Translations under genes and position numbers: made by a program
Part shown: in pieces, positions 32,495 through 40,670 of the stretch
Layout of the letters: each line of letters opens with the position of its first letter
Numbering within the stretch: position 1 is the first letter of the stretch
Source of the DNA: Acidobacteriaceae bacterium
Lineage (GTDB): Bacteria; Acidobacteriota; Terriglobia; Terriglobales; Acidobacteriaceae
NCBI GenBank assembly: GCA_030037705.1
Contig: JASHQE010000083.1
Coordinates: 1-44,263, forward strand
Reading direction: 5' to 3'
Length of the DNA stretch: 44,263 nt
Notes under the pieces: generated by a model
Told to the model about the DNA's origin: nothing
Databases searched by the model: none
What the model saw: the letters and a program-made list of their open reading frames with translations, nothing else

Positions 32495-33751
32495 ATGATC
32501 GCTCAGAGTGCGCCAGGAAACGGAGCTAGCGCCGCGACTCACCACGGGGACCCCGAGCGGGATGACGTTCAACGCCAACTCGATCGAATCCTGGCCAGCC
32601 CGGTCTTCCACAACAGCAAGCGGTACGCGGCGGTTCTCCGGTTTATCGTTGAGCAGACGTTGCAGGGTTTTGGCGACCGGCTCAAGGAAAGAACGATCGG
32701 CATCGAGGTCTTCGATCGCCCTCCCGACTACGACACGGCGACCGATCATGCGGTACGCAGCGCCATGGCCGAGGTTCGCAAACGGTTGGCGCAGTATTAT
32801 CAGCAAAGCCGGCCCGAGGAATTGAGAATTGAAGTTTTACCGGGCTCCTACATGCCGCAATTCCGCTGGCCCGAAGAGCATTTCCTTCCGGCAATTCCTG
32901 CGCCTCTCGCAACCCCGGAACGGATCGAACATGCAGCCGCTCTTCAGGCAATAGAACAACCCGAACGTCGCTCCTGGCTGCGCCGCTGGCTGATCCTCTC
33001 CTGCCTCGTCCTGTTCACATCCCTTGCCGTCCTTATCGTGACTTTACGCACCCGCGGCCCCTTCGAGGATTTCTGGCGGCCGGTTTTGTCTGCACGCGCG
33101 CCGGTTCTTCTCTGCATAGGAAATGTGGAGGGCGGGCGGCGGCCATCGGAAAATAATCCGGTATCGAGCGCCATCGTCTCGCTCAGCGATTTTCATAACT
33201 CCGCAACCCACACCGTCAATGTGTACGACGCGTTCACCATGGCCAAATTTGCCGGACTCATGCAGGCCAACGGACGGCCCTTTAAGCTTGCCTCTCAGTC
33301 GGATGCCACCTTCACGGATTTGCAGAACGGGCCCGCCATTTTAGTTGGATTGCTGAACAACGATTGGACTGAACGCTTAGTCTCGAAACTTCGATTTACC
33401 GTAGATCAGCCCACGCCGGATAAGGTCACTCTCCGTGATCGCAACAATCCCGCGAATATGGATTGGTCCATCGACTATGCGACTCCTTATCTGAATCTGA
33501 CCAGAGATTATGCACTGGTTCTCAGAATGGTGGACCCGAAGACAGAACAGATGGTCGTTGTGGCAGCCGGTATTACCGTCTTCGGCACCACTGCTGCGGG
33601 AGACTTCTTGACCAGCCCGCGTGAAATGAAAAAGCTGGCTGCCATCGCTCCGCCAGGATGGGAAAAAAAGAATATGGAGCTGGTTCTCTCGACGGAGGTA
33701 ATTCGCGGCCGGTCAGGACCAGCAAGCATCCTCGCTGCCCAATTCTGGTAG
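32495..33751 (+). CDS. Membrane-anchored protein with regulator-like cytoplasmic N-terminal domain
   Basis: The 418-aa protein has three parts. Residues 25-125 form a conserved cytoplasmic domain (VQRQLDRILASPVFHNSKRYAAVLRFIVEQTLQG ... DRLKERTIGIEVFDRPPDYDTATDHAVRSAMAEVRKRLAQYY ... EVLPGSYMPQF), which in my memory resembles the N-terminal module of some adenylate-cyclase-like and TolB-like regulators. One membrane helix follows at 163-184 (WLRRWLILSCLVLFTSLAVLIVTL), then an outer domain of about 230 residues (PVLLCIGNVEGG, SAIVSLSDFHNSATHTVNVYD, MVVVAAGITVFGTTAAGDFLTS). This topology recalls ToxR-type one-component membrane regulators, but DNA binding is not proven. ATG 32495 follows GAGGAGGA (32483-32490). 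It is divergent from the large TonB receptor, a plausible target. Confidence 0.72.
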   Translation: MIAQSAPGNGASAATHHGDPERDDVQRQLDRILASPVFHNSKRYAAVLRFIVEQTLQGFGDRLKERTIGIEVFDRPPDYDTATDHAVRSAMAEVRKRLAQYYQQSRPEELRIEVLPGSYMPQFRWPEEHFLPAIPAPLATPERIEHAAALQAIEQPERRSWLRRWLILSCLVLFTSLAVLIVTLRTRGPFEDFWRPVLSARAPVLLCIGNVEGGRRPSENNPVSSAIVSLSDFHNSATHTVNVYDAFTMAKFAGLMQANGRPFKLASQSDATFTDLQNGPAILVGLLNNDWTERLVSKLRFTVDQPTPDKVTLRDRNNPANMDWSIDYATPYLNLTRDYALVLRMVDPKTEQMVVVAAGITVFGTTAAGDFLTSPREMKKLAAIAPPGWEKKNMELVLSTEVIRGRSGPASILAAQFW

Positions 33752-34070
33752 AACCCGCGCGACAGCCGGTTGCACGATAGAAATGGCTGCGGAAGCAAGA
33801 AACATCCGGCGCGTCAGCGTGGTATTTCATAAAATACTCCTCTCCGATGCATGCCGCTCGGTTCGCTATCTAACCGCTAAGACCGTCTTTACGCGGATTA
33901 GTTCAGGCTATGGTTGCCAAACTAAGTGGACGAATCGTCATTACAACGGCTCCAATGCATTCGTTTTGAATATGCGGTTGGGTTTGCGGAGCGTTACGGA
34001 TTCTCTGCGTTACAATCAGACGCAAGACAAGCCACCTTTGCGCGCCTCTGGCCTAGCTTGCAGGGATGCA
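33752..34070. other. Gene-poor gap, 319 bases
   Basis: No convincing gene, hairpin or repeat was seen. The frame of the following TPR gene is open from 33783 but is not hydrophobic or TPR-like before 34071. A TACAAT (34011-34016) resembles a -10 box, but no -35 stands at a proper distance. Confidence 0.4.
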
Positions 34071-35615
34071 ATGATCATTCGCACCGCCGATCGCCGTCAG
34101 CCCCGCTCCAACAGGAACACGATATACCCAACCGCTTGCTTGCACCTCCTCTCTGCCTTGTTCGCTGTCCTGGCAGGCCTGATCACCAGCCAGGCGCAAG
34201 AATCTCGAACGTCTGTGCAACCGATCGAATCGTTAATTCGAGCGCATGAATACGATCAGGCCCTTCAGCTAACTCAAACAGGCTTAAGTAAGACTCCCAA
34301 TGATTTCCGGCTCTGGACGCTCCAGGGCATTACCCTTTCTCTCCAGGGAAACAATGCGAGCGCGCTCCATGCATTCCAGAAAGCTCTGGACCTGTCTCCC
34401 CATTACGTTCCCGCCCTCAAAGGCGAGGTGCAGCTTCTCTATACCGCAGGCGACACGCGCGCGATCCCGCCCCTCAAGGAGATATTGAATCTTGATCCGA
34501 AGGACGAAACCGCGCACGAAATGCTCGCCATGCTGGAAAAGCGCGAGGGACACTGCGCACCTGCAATTGATCACTTCGCCAAGAGTCCTGATTCAACTGC
34601 AATGCATCCTGCTTCGCTCGAGGCATACGGTGATTGTCTGGTGCAGCTCGGACAGATGCACAACGCAATCCCTGTATTCCAAAAGCTTACTGCGCTTCTT
34701 CCGGACAAAACGTATCCCAAGTACGATCTCGCTGTCGTTTTGGTTGCAGCCAAGGAAAATGACGCGGCGCTTCAAGTGCTCAGCCCACTGCTCACTCCCG
34801 ATCAGCAGGATCCGGATATTCTGAGCCTGGCGTCGGAGGCATATGAGGCCGCCGGTGACACACCGAAGTCGGTGGCTTTGCTTCGCCGGGCCATTGTTCT
34901 GAGTCCTGAGACTGCAAGTTACTATGTCGCGTTTGCCTCTCTTTGTCTGGATCACGATTCATTCCAGGTCGGCATTGATATGTTGAATGTCGGGCTCAAA
35001 CACATTCCCAACGACCCGTCGCTTTACGTCTCCAGGGGACTGCTCTATGCGCAGCTTGCGCAATTCGACAACGCTGAGGCCGACTTCAAAAAGGCCGAAC
35101 AACTTGATTCAACCCTGAGCCTGGGTTCCTATGCCGCCGATCTTGCTGAGTTGGCAAAGAACAATCCGGATGAAGCACTGTTGAAGGTGCGATCACAGCT
35201 CAAGGCGCATCCTGAAAGCCCGCTGCTCCACTATCTTCTGGCCGAACTGATGATGAAGCGAGCTCCGTCAGCGGATAGCCCGGCCTTTCAGGAGGCGTTG
35301 CGCTCGGTTCAAATCGCCATCCAACTACAGCCGGATCTGGTCAGCGCGAGAGACCTTCTCGCCAGCATCTATCTTTACTCCGGCCAATACAGTCTCGCCA
35401 TCGAACAATGCCGGATTGCCTTGCAAGATTCTCCTTCCGACGAGGCGGCAGCATATCACCTTCTCATTGCCTTGAAGCATTCCGGACAAAATACTACGGA
35501 CGAGATCAAGATACTCGTCAAGAAAATATCGGATATGTATCAGACATCCATGCGACAGGAATCTGATCGAAAACGATTCAGACTTGTCGAACAGGGTTCG
35601 CCGCCATCTCAATAA
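34071..35615 (+). CDS. Exported TPR-repeat protein
   Basis: The 514-aa protein has a basic N-region and hydrophobic core (TACLHLLSALFAVLAGLITSQAQ) acting as signal peptide, followed by TPR repeats across nearly the whole length: EYDQALQLTQTGLSKTPNDFRL, NASALHAFQKALDLSPHYVPAL, TPKSVALLRRAIVLSPETASY, QFDNAEADFKKAEQLDSTL and YSLAIEQCRIALQDSPSDEAA. The segment ALLEKREGHCAPAIDHFA includes a Cys. ATG 34071 is preferred because AGGGA lies five to six bases upstream and the signal peptide then falls at the N-terminus. The open frame from 33783 has no ribosome site. Its position after the receptor/regulator-like pair suggests an envelope scaffold, with the partner unknown. Confidence 0.8.
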   Translation: MIIRTADRRQPRSNRNTIYPTACLHLLSALFAVLAGLITSQAQESRTSVQPIESLIRAHEYDQALQLTQTGLSKTPNDFRLWTLQGITLSLQGNNASALHAFQKALDLSPHYVPALKGEVQLLYTAGDTRAIPPLKEILNLDPKDETAHEMLAMLEKREGHCAPAIDHFAKSPDSTAMHPASLEAYGDCLVQLGQMHNAIPVFQKLTALLPDKTYPKYDLAVVLVAAKENDAALQVLSPLLTPDQQDPDILSLASEAYEAAGDTPKSVALLRRAIVLSPETASYYVAFASLCLDHDSFQVGIDMLNVGLKHIPNDPSLYVSRGLLYAQLAQFDNAEADFKKAEQLDSTLSLGSYAADLAELAKNNPDEALLKVRSQLKAHPESPLLHYLLAELMMKRAPSADSPAFQEALRSVQIAIQLQPDLVSARDLLASIYLYSGQYSLAIEQCRIALQDSPSDEAAAYHLLIALKHSGQNTTDEIKILVKKISDMYQTSMRQESDRKRFRLVEQGSPPSQ

Positions 35616-35683
35616 GCAGTGCGCGTTCCACCGGGGCCGCGCTTCCGCCTGTATAAATTTCCGGTAGTGCACTCGGCGTTTTA

Positions 35684-36835
35684 TCAAGACGGTCCATAAA
35701 CGTGGTACTGCGTAAAACTCACGTCGTTGAGGTACTCCTGAAGCGGAGATTCCGCAAGTCTGAATCTTCGGTAGATCTCATCGTGCCGTGCGTTCGAGCC
35801 CTGCGGCCATAGAATCGGCGTGAGATAAACAGCCACGCGTTTGATGGGACAGAGATAAATGGCTCCGCCCAGATTCACAGGAGCATAATCCACCGCCGTG
35901 TCATATTCCTCAGCCGCATCATACGCACCCCCAGCCTCGGAGGCCGGCTGGTGTTTTTTCCAGCGCCTCATCTCGATCAGCCGCAGAATTGATCCATCGG
36001 CCGGATTCAGTGCAATCTCCCCGTGAATATCCACCGAAAGCGACTTATGGGATACAAGTACTGAATACCGGAACACTGCCAGAAGACCAGATAACCCTTC
36101 TTCCCAGTGATTCCAGGTCATATTCCCGTGAGCAATCATCTTTGGCACCCAAGCGAGTACCTTTCCAAACTCTTCGGTAGTGCTCACCGCATTCTCGGGA
36201 CATGCAAATTCCCCTCCTCTCTCGGCAAGCGCATGCAGTTCATGGCCGTTGCGGTTCACAACCGTCACGCTGCTACGATCGATCACGCTTATCCTCTGGT
36301 ACCCGATCTTCGGCTGCCCAGGACACTCCCAGTTCGCTGCAGAAGGCGCGCGCAAGAAATCGAGCGCAAAGAGCTTGTCCTGCAAATCGGCTGAAATCAC
36401 TGTCGCCGTTCCTTCAAAACGTGCCGTCCGTCGCGTTGCAATGAAGTTCGGCCAATTGGCAACTGTCTTCTCCACATAATCTGCGCTCCGGCCCAGCATC
36501 GCGGCCTCCTCGGCGGGAGTGGGCGCGCGCCGCAAAGGAAGTTCGGACACAGGAGAATCAAGAAAGACAGATTCATCGGCAATCGCGATCAGGGCTTCTC
36601 TCGCCTTCGCGCCCGATAGCTCCTTCTCAAGGCGCGCGAGCCTGGTGACGCTCAGCCGCTCGGTCAATTTCATCTCGGAGATTTGTCTCGCAAGCCGCCG
36701 ATCTCTTCTGCTGTGAGCGGTCGCGATCATCTGTTCCAACTGTTCCACGGTAACCCGCTGCGTAACAGCCGGCTTTTCAGCCCAGGCTGGCCAGGCAATC
36801 TTCATCACGAAGAGCAGGATCACCCATTGCCGCAT
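35684..36835 (-). CDS. Exported protein of unknown function
   Basis: The 383-aa protein has a clear signal peptide (MRQWVILLFVMKIAWPAWA, cleavage after AWA). A helical, charged region follows (VEQLEQMIATAHSRRDRRLARQISEMKLTERLS..., about residues 25-85), then a mostly beta domain (RTARFEGTATVISADLQ, YQRISVIDRSSVTVVNRNGHELHA, SLSVDIHGEIALNPADGSILRLIEM). Three Cys are present in the mature part (WECPG, FACPEN, YLCPIK). I do not recognise a named family; the beta part recalls outer-membrane lipoprotein-carrier-like folds, but this is a weak impression. GAGGGG lies upstream of ATG 36835. It is convergent with the TPR gene and divergent from the dehydratase gene. Confidence 0.68.
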   Translation of the reverse strand: MRQWVILLFVMKIAWPAWAEKPAVTQRVTVEQLEQMIATAHSRRDRRLARQISEMKLTERLSVTRLARLEKELSGAKAREALIAIADESVFLDSPVSELPLRRAPTPAEEAAMLGRSADYVEKTVANWPNFIATRRTARFEGTATVISADLQDKLFALDFLRAPSAANWECPGQPKIGYQRISVIDRSSVTVVNRNGHELHALAERGGEFACPENAVSTTEEFGKVLAWVPKMIAHGNMTWNHWEEGLSGLLAVFRYSVLVSHKSLSVDIHGEIALNPADGSILRLIEMRRWKKHQPASEAGGAYDAAEEYDTAVDYAPVNLGGAIYLCPIKRVAVYLTPILWPQGSNARHDEIYRRFRLAESPLQEYLNDVSFTQYHVYGPS

Positions 36836-37150
36836 TCCATTCCCCTCCCGCGGAGCAGCGGGCTCGTTTACTGCATTTTAGGAAAATCGCGCTGCCGCAT
36901 TCCATCCAGGCACCGGCCAGGAAAGTACCGGAGTACGGTATCGCCAATGATCCACGGACATGATAGAACGAGACAACAAAAACACGCTGCTATGATCGTT
37001 GCAGCAAAAACGGCTCGTGGATTTTGGCATCTAAACAAAATCGCGCACGTTCTTGAACGGCGGCGGGCTTGGTGAGGCGTATCGCCGTGGACAGTGGTTA
37101 GCTGACTGGGCAAAGAGCTTCTCAATGAAAGGTGCTCGGAAAGGCGCTCG
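36836..37150. other. Divergent gap, 315 bases
   Basis: The gap lies between the unknown exported protein (minus) and the IlvD/EDD gene (plus). It holds a small dyad TACCG-GAGTA-CGGTA (36926-36940) and a TATGAT -10-like box (36991-36996) with a poor -35. No gene is supported. Confidence 0.35.
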
Positions 37151-38872
37151 ATGACCAAAGGTCTCCGCAAAGGACTGGCCAGCTACGGTGACGAGTCCTT
37201 CTCGCTGTTTTTGCGCAAGGTCTTCATCAAGGCCATGGGCTACTCCGACGACGCGCTTGATCGCCCCATCGTGGGTATTACCAATACCTACAGCGACTAC
37301 AATCCATGCCACGGCAATGTGCCTGACCTGATCGAGAGCGTGAAACGCGGCGTGATGGCAGCCGGCGGCATGCCAATGGTATTTCCCACCATCTCGATTC
37401 ACGAGAGCTTTGCGTTTCCCACGTCGATGTTTCTGCGCAACCTAATGGCGATGGATACCGAAGAGATGATCCGCGCACAGCCAATGGATGCGGTGGTTGT
37501 CATTGGTGGTTGCGACAAAACCCTGCCGGCACAGTTAATGGCCGCGGCAAGCGTGGATCTGCCCACAATTGCGGTTCCAACGGGGCCCATGATCGTTGGC
37601 CATCATCGCGGCGAGATATTGGGCGCGTGCACGGATTGCCGCCGGCTCTGGAGCCAGTTTCGCGCGGGCAAAGTGGACGAAGAAGAAATCGAACGCATTG
37701 GCGGGTGTCTTGCGCCTTCCGTTGGCACCTGCATGGTGATGGGGACAGCCAGCACCATGGCCTGCATTCTCGAGACAATGGGGTTGTCTTTGCCCATGAG
37801 CGCGACCGTCCCAGCGGTGTATGCCGAGCGCAGGCGCATCGCCGAAGCGAGCGGCAGGCGCGCCGCGGAGATGGCCATTCGCGGAGGGCCTAAACCAAGC
37901 GAGCTTATCACCACGGCTTCCGTGTTCAATGCCATGGCCGTGCTGCAGGCCATCGGCGGCTCAACCAACGGAATCATCCATCTGACGGCGATCGCCGGCC
38001 GCGCAGGCGTGCCCTTGGATCTGGAAGTGTTCGACCGGTTCGGGCGCCAGATTCCGGTGCTGTTGAATTTGAAGCCGTCGGGCGCGCATTACATGGAGCA
38101 CTTCCACAATGCCGGAGGTCTGCCTGCGCTGATGCGCGAGCTGAAACCGTTTCTCCATCTCGATGCACCGACCGTCAGCGGCGAAACGATTGGCGATGTG
38201 ATTGCGCAAGCCGAGGAAGCATCTGACCCGGACATCATTCGCAGTCTGGCCACGCCGGTCAAAAAAGAAGGCACTATGGCGGTGTTGCGCGGCAATCTTG
38301 CGCCGCATGGCGCCCTCATCAAACAGTCGGCCGCTTCGCCGGAGCTGATGCTCCACACAGGCCGCGCGGTGGTCTTCGATTCGGTCGGCGACATGATCGC
38401 ACGCATCGACGCGCCCGATCTCGATGTTCACGCCGGCGATGTTTTGGTTCTGCGTAACGCTGGCCCCAAAGGAGCGCCAGGCATGCCGGAGGCCGGATAT
38501 CTCCCGATCCCGATGAAGCTGGCCCGCGATGGAGTGAAGGATATGGTCCGGATCTCCGACGCGCGCATGAGCGGCACAGCCTTCGGCACGATCGTTTTAC
38601 ACATCGCTCCGGAAGCTGCGGCGGGCGGCCCATTGGCGATCGTCGAGACTGGCGACCGGATTCTGCTGGATGTGGAAGCACGCAAAATCGAGCTGTTGAT
38701 CGATGATGCAGAGCTCGTGCGCCGCTTGACGGCATGGAAGCAAAGGCCGCCGCATCGCAAACCGGCAACCCGGGGGTACGCAAAACTCTTTGAGGATTGT
38801 GTCTTGCAAGCCAATCAAGGTTGCGACTTCGACTTCCTCCTGCGCGATGGGTCAATTGACAAGAATCTTTAA
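37151..38872 (+). CDS. IlvD/EDD-family dehydratase, probably a sugar-acid dehydratase
   Basis: The 573-aa protein is a full-length IlvD/EDD enzyme. It dehydrates 2,3-dihydroxy acids using an iron-sulfur cluster and Mg2+. Cluster ligands are visible as Cys53 (NPCHGN), Cys121 (GGCDK) and Cys194 (VGTCMVMGTASTM). Their spacing (68 and 73 residues) equals that recalled for Rhizobium L-arabinonate dehydratase (Cys59, Cys127, Cys200). Lys123 is the likely carbamylated metal ligand, and the Ser of DARMSG near the C-terminus is the likely catalytic base. L-arabinonate, D-xylonate or a related aldonate is therefore more likely than dihydroxy-isovalerate, but the substrate is not fixed by sequence. GGAAAGG precedes the start. 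The glycolate oxidase and malate synthase genes downstream fit a pentose route that yields a C2 unit. Confidence 0.85.
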   Translation: MTKGLRKGLASYGDESFSLFLRKVFIKAMGYSDDALDRPIVGITNTYSDYNPCHGNVPDLIESVKRGVMAAGGMPMVFPTISIHESFAFPTSMFLRNLMAMDTEEMIRAQPMDAVVVIGGCDKTLPAQLMAAASVDLPTIAVPTGPMIVGHHRGEILGACTDCRRLWSQFRAGKVDEEEIERIGGCLAPSVGTCMVMGTASTMACILETMGLSLPMSATVPAVYAERRRIAEASGRRAAEMAIRGGPKPSELITTASVFNAMAVLQAIGGSTNGIIHLTAIAGRAGVPLDLEVFDRFGRQIPVLLNLKPSGAHYMEHFHNAGGLPALMRELKPFLHLDAPTVSGETIGDVIAQAEEASDPDIIRSLATPVKKEGTMAVLRGNLAPHGALIKQSAASPELMLHTGRAVVFDSVGDMIARIDAPDLDVHAGDVLVLRNAGPKGAPGMPEAGYLPIPMKLARDGVKDMVRISDARMSGTAFGTIVLHIAPEAAAGGPLAIVETGDRILLDVEARKIELLIDDAELVRRLTAWKQRPPHRKPATRGYAKLFEDCVLQANQGCDFDFLLRDGSIDKNL

Positions 38873-39218
38873 AATAGAACAGCTCTCGCTGGAACTGGTT
38901 GCATAAATGGTTTCGTAACAGGGCACGACTTTAGTCGCGCCGCAAAAGCCTCATGAACACTGGGGCCTTAGCCCCTGAGGGAAGTTTCTTTACCTGACCA
39001 GACCATTTATGCAACCAGCTCTAGAACGATTCCTGAGCTGCCGCGCCCCGGAGGCGGTAGCTTCAAATCAACGAAACCAATAGAGAGCCGTCGACATAGT
39101 ATGGGTTCTCATCAAGGTACATACTGACTCAGGAGTCGCCGTAAATTCAGGAAGGTAATACCCATTTCCAGAAAAGTGAAGCCAATAGCCTCTTCCATCG
39201 GATAAGCTGTTTGCGACA
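38873..39218. other. Gap of 346 bases containing a REP-like element
   Basis: The first half is the palindromic element at 38895-39018. The remainder (39019-39218) shows no supported gene. glcD starts at 39219 with only a weak ribosome site (GGATAAG near 39200). Confidence 0.5.
38895..39018. repeat. REP-like / MITE-like palindromic element
   Basis: A 17-bp perfect inverted repeat bounds the element: CTGGTTGCATAAATGGT (38895-38911) and its complement (39002-39018). Inside are two short hairpins with TTTA/CTTA loops: 38922-38941 (8-bp stem with one mismatch, GGCACGAC with GTCGCGCC) and 38962-38975 (GGGGC with GCCCC). The layout of terminal inverted repeats plus paired palindromes is that of REP doublets or small non-autonomous elements. 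Similar palindromes with 'GACTTTAGTC' and 'GGGGC..TAGCCCC' cores are, as I recall, frequent in acidobacterial intergenic regions. It may also act as a terminator after the dehydratase gene. No transposase is in the window. Confidence 0.65.
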
Positions 39219-40670
39219 ATGCTCTCCGCCAGCCACATTGCCGAATTGCGCGCCGCGGTCGGCGAGGACGGTCTCATCACCGGGCGAAGCCAGTTGCAGA
39301 CCTATGAATGCGACGGCCTGACCAACTTCCGCGCGCTTCCCGGCGCAGTCGTGCTGCCGCGCAGCGCTGCTGAAGTGCAGGCCGTGGTGCGTGTGTGCGC
39401 GCGGCACAAGATTCCCTTCGTAAGCCGCGGCGCGGGCACCGGCCTGAGCGGAGGTGCGCTCCCGGCCGAGGGTGGGGTTGTCATCAGCCTGGCGCGCATG
39501 AATCGAATCCTTGAAGTCGACATCGCGAACCGTTACGTGATCGTCGAGCCCGGCGTGATCAATGCGCATGTCACACAACGTGTCGCGCCTGACGGTTATT
39601 TCTATGCACCCGACCCTTCGTCGCAGTCCGTGTGTACGATCGGCGGGAATGTAGCCGAGAACTCGGGCGGCGCGCACTGCCTCAAATATGGCTTTACGGT
39701 TACCCACACTCTGGCGCTTGACGTTGTCTTGCCAAATGGCGATCTGGTCACTCTCGGCTCGCGGGCACTGGATGCTCCTGGTTACGACTTGACCGGTGTA
39801 TTTGTGGGCTCCGAAGGGACTCTGGGCGTAGCTACAAGGATCACGCTGCGCATCGTCAAGCAACCTGAGGTCGTGCAAACGCTGCTTGCCGCCTTTCATT
39901 CTCCGCAAGCTGCCGGACAGACCGTAAGCGACATCATCGCGGCCGGCATGTTGCCCTCTGCACTCGAAATCATGGACACGCTCTCCATTGAGGCTGCAGA
40001 AGCGGCCGTGCATGCGCACTACCCGATGTGTGGAGGACTGCTCCTCGTGGAGTTGGATGGCCCATCGACCGAAGTCGAAATCCTGATGCACGAAGTTCGT
40101 GCAATCTCCCAAAAGAACGGCGCTACGGAGATTCGCTTGGCGCAGTCGGACGAGGAACGGATGCTTGTCTGGAAAGGACGCAAGGCGGCATTTGCCGCTA
40201 TGGGCCGCATCTCTCCGAATTACATCGTGCAAGACGGTGTCATTCCGCGCACGGCTTTGCCTCGCGTGCTGGCTGAGATCGCGGGCATGGCTGCAGATGT
40301 GAATCTGCGCGTGGCCAATGTCTTCCATGCCGGCGACGGCAACCTGCATCCGCTGGTTTTATACGACCGCGCGATTGAAGGGCAGGAAGAGATTGCGCTT
40401 GATCTTTCCTACCGCATTCTGCATCTCTGCGTAGATAACGGCGGCTCGATCACCGGCGAGCACGGCGTCGGCAAGGAAAAACAGGAAGCGCTCGGCTATA
40501 TGTTTGCAGAACCGGATCTCGCGACCATGCAGTTGGTACGTTGCGCCTTCGATCCGGAAAACATTGCCAATCCGGACAAAATATTCCCCCGTCCGCGGTT
40601 GTGTGCGGACCGCCCCGGGCCGTATCGGCCACATCCGCTGGAAACCGCCGGAGTCGCGGAGATCTTCTGA
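39219..40670 (+). CDS. glcD: Glycolate oxidase FAD subunit GlcD
   Basis: The 483-aa protein oxidises glycolate (or D-lactate) to glyoxylate with electrons passed to the membrane quinone pool through GlcF. The FAD-binding PCMH domain is visible: AVVLPRSAAEVQAVVRVCARHKIP, VSRGAGTGLSGGALP, IGGNVAENSGGAHCLKYG and VFVGSEGTLGVATRITL. The C-terminal FAD-oxidase domain has VANVFHAGDGNLHPLVLYD and GSITGEHGVGKEK. Length is normal for the family. The stop overlaps the start of glcE (TGATG). The operon order glcD-glcE-glcF is the standard one, so glycolate is preferred over D-lactate. The ribosome site at the start is weak. Confidence 0.92.
   Translation: MLSASHIAELRAAVGEDGLITGRSQLQTYECDGLTNFRALPGAVVLPRSAAEVQAVVRVCARHKIPFVSRGAGTGLSGGALPAEGGVVISLARMNRILEVDIANRYVIVEPGVINAHVTQRVAPDGYFYAPDPSSQSVCTIGGNVAENSGGAHCLKYGFTVTHTLALDVVLPNGDLVTLGSRALDAPGYDLTGVFVGSEGTLGVATRITLRIVKQPEVVQTLLAAFHSPQAAGQTVSDIIAAGMLPSALEIMDTLSIEAAEAAVHAHYPMCGGLLLVELDGPSTEVEILMHEVRAISQKNGATEIRLAQSDEERMLVWKGRKAAFAAMGRISPNYIVQDGVIPRTALPRVLAEIAGMAADVNLRVANVFHAGDGNLHPLVLYDRAIEGQEEIALDLSYRILHLCVDNGGSITGEHGVGKEKQEALGYMFAEPDLATMQLVRCAFDPENIANPDKIFPRPRLCADRPGPYRPHPLETAGVAEIF

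Noticed and set aside
33783..34070. N-terminal extension of the TPR protein
   Set aside because: A signal peptide and a ribosome site place the start at 34071; the extension has no conserved features.
37151..38872. Biosynthetic IlvD (branched-chain amino acid dihydroxy-acid dehydratase)
   Set aside because: Cluster-ligand spacing and the glycolate/malate context favour a sugar-acid dehydratase, although the substrate is not proven.
39068..39280. A 70-codon minus-strand frame between the REP-like element and glcD
   Set aside because: It overlaps the glcD start and has no recognised motif or convincing ribosome site. A degraded gene fragment cannot be excluded but is not supported.
39147..40349. 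A 400-codon open frame on the minus strand opposite glcD
   Set aside because: It mirrors the conserved glcD coding sequence and encodes no recognisable domain; GC-rich antisense frames of this kind are expected.
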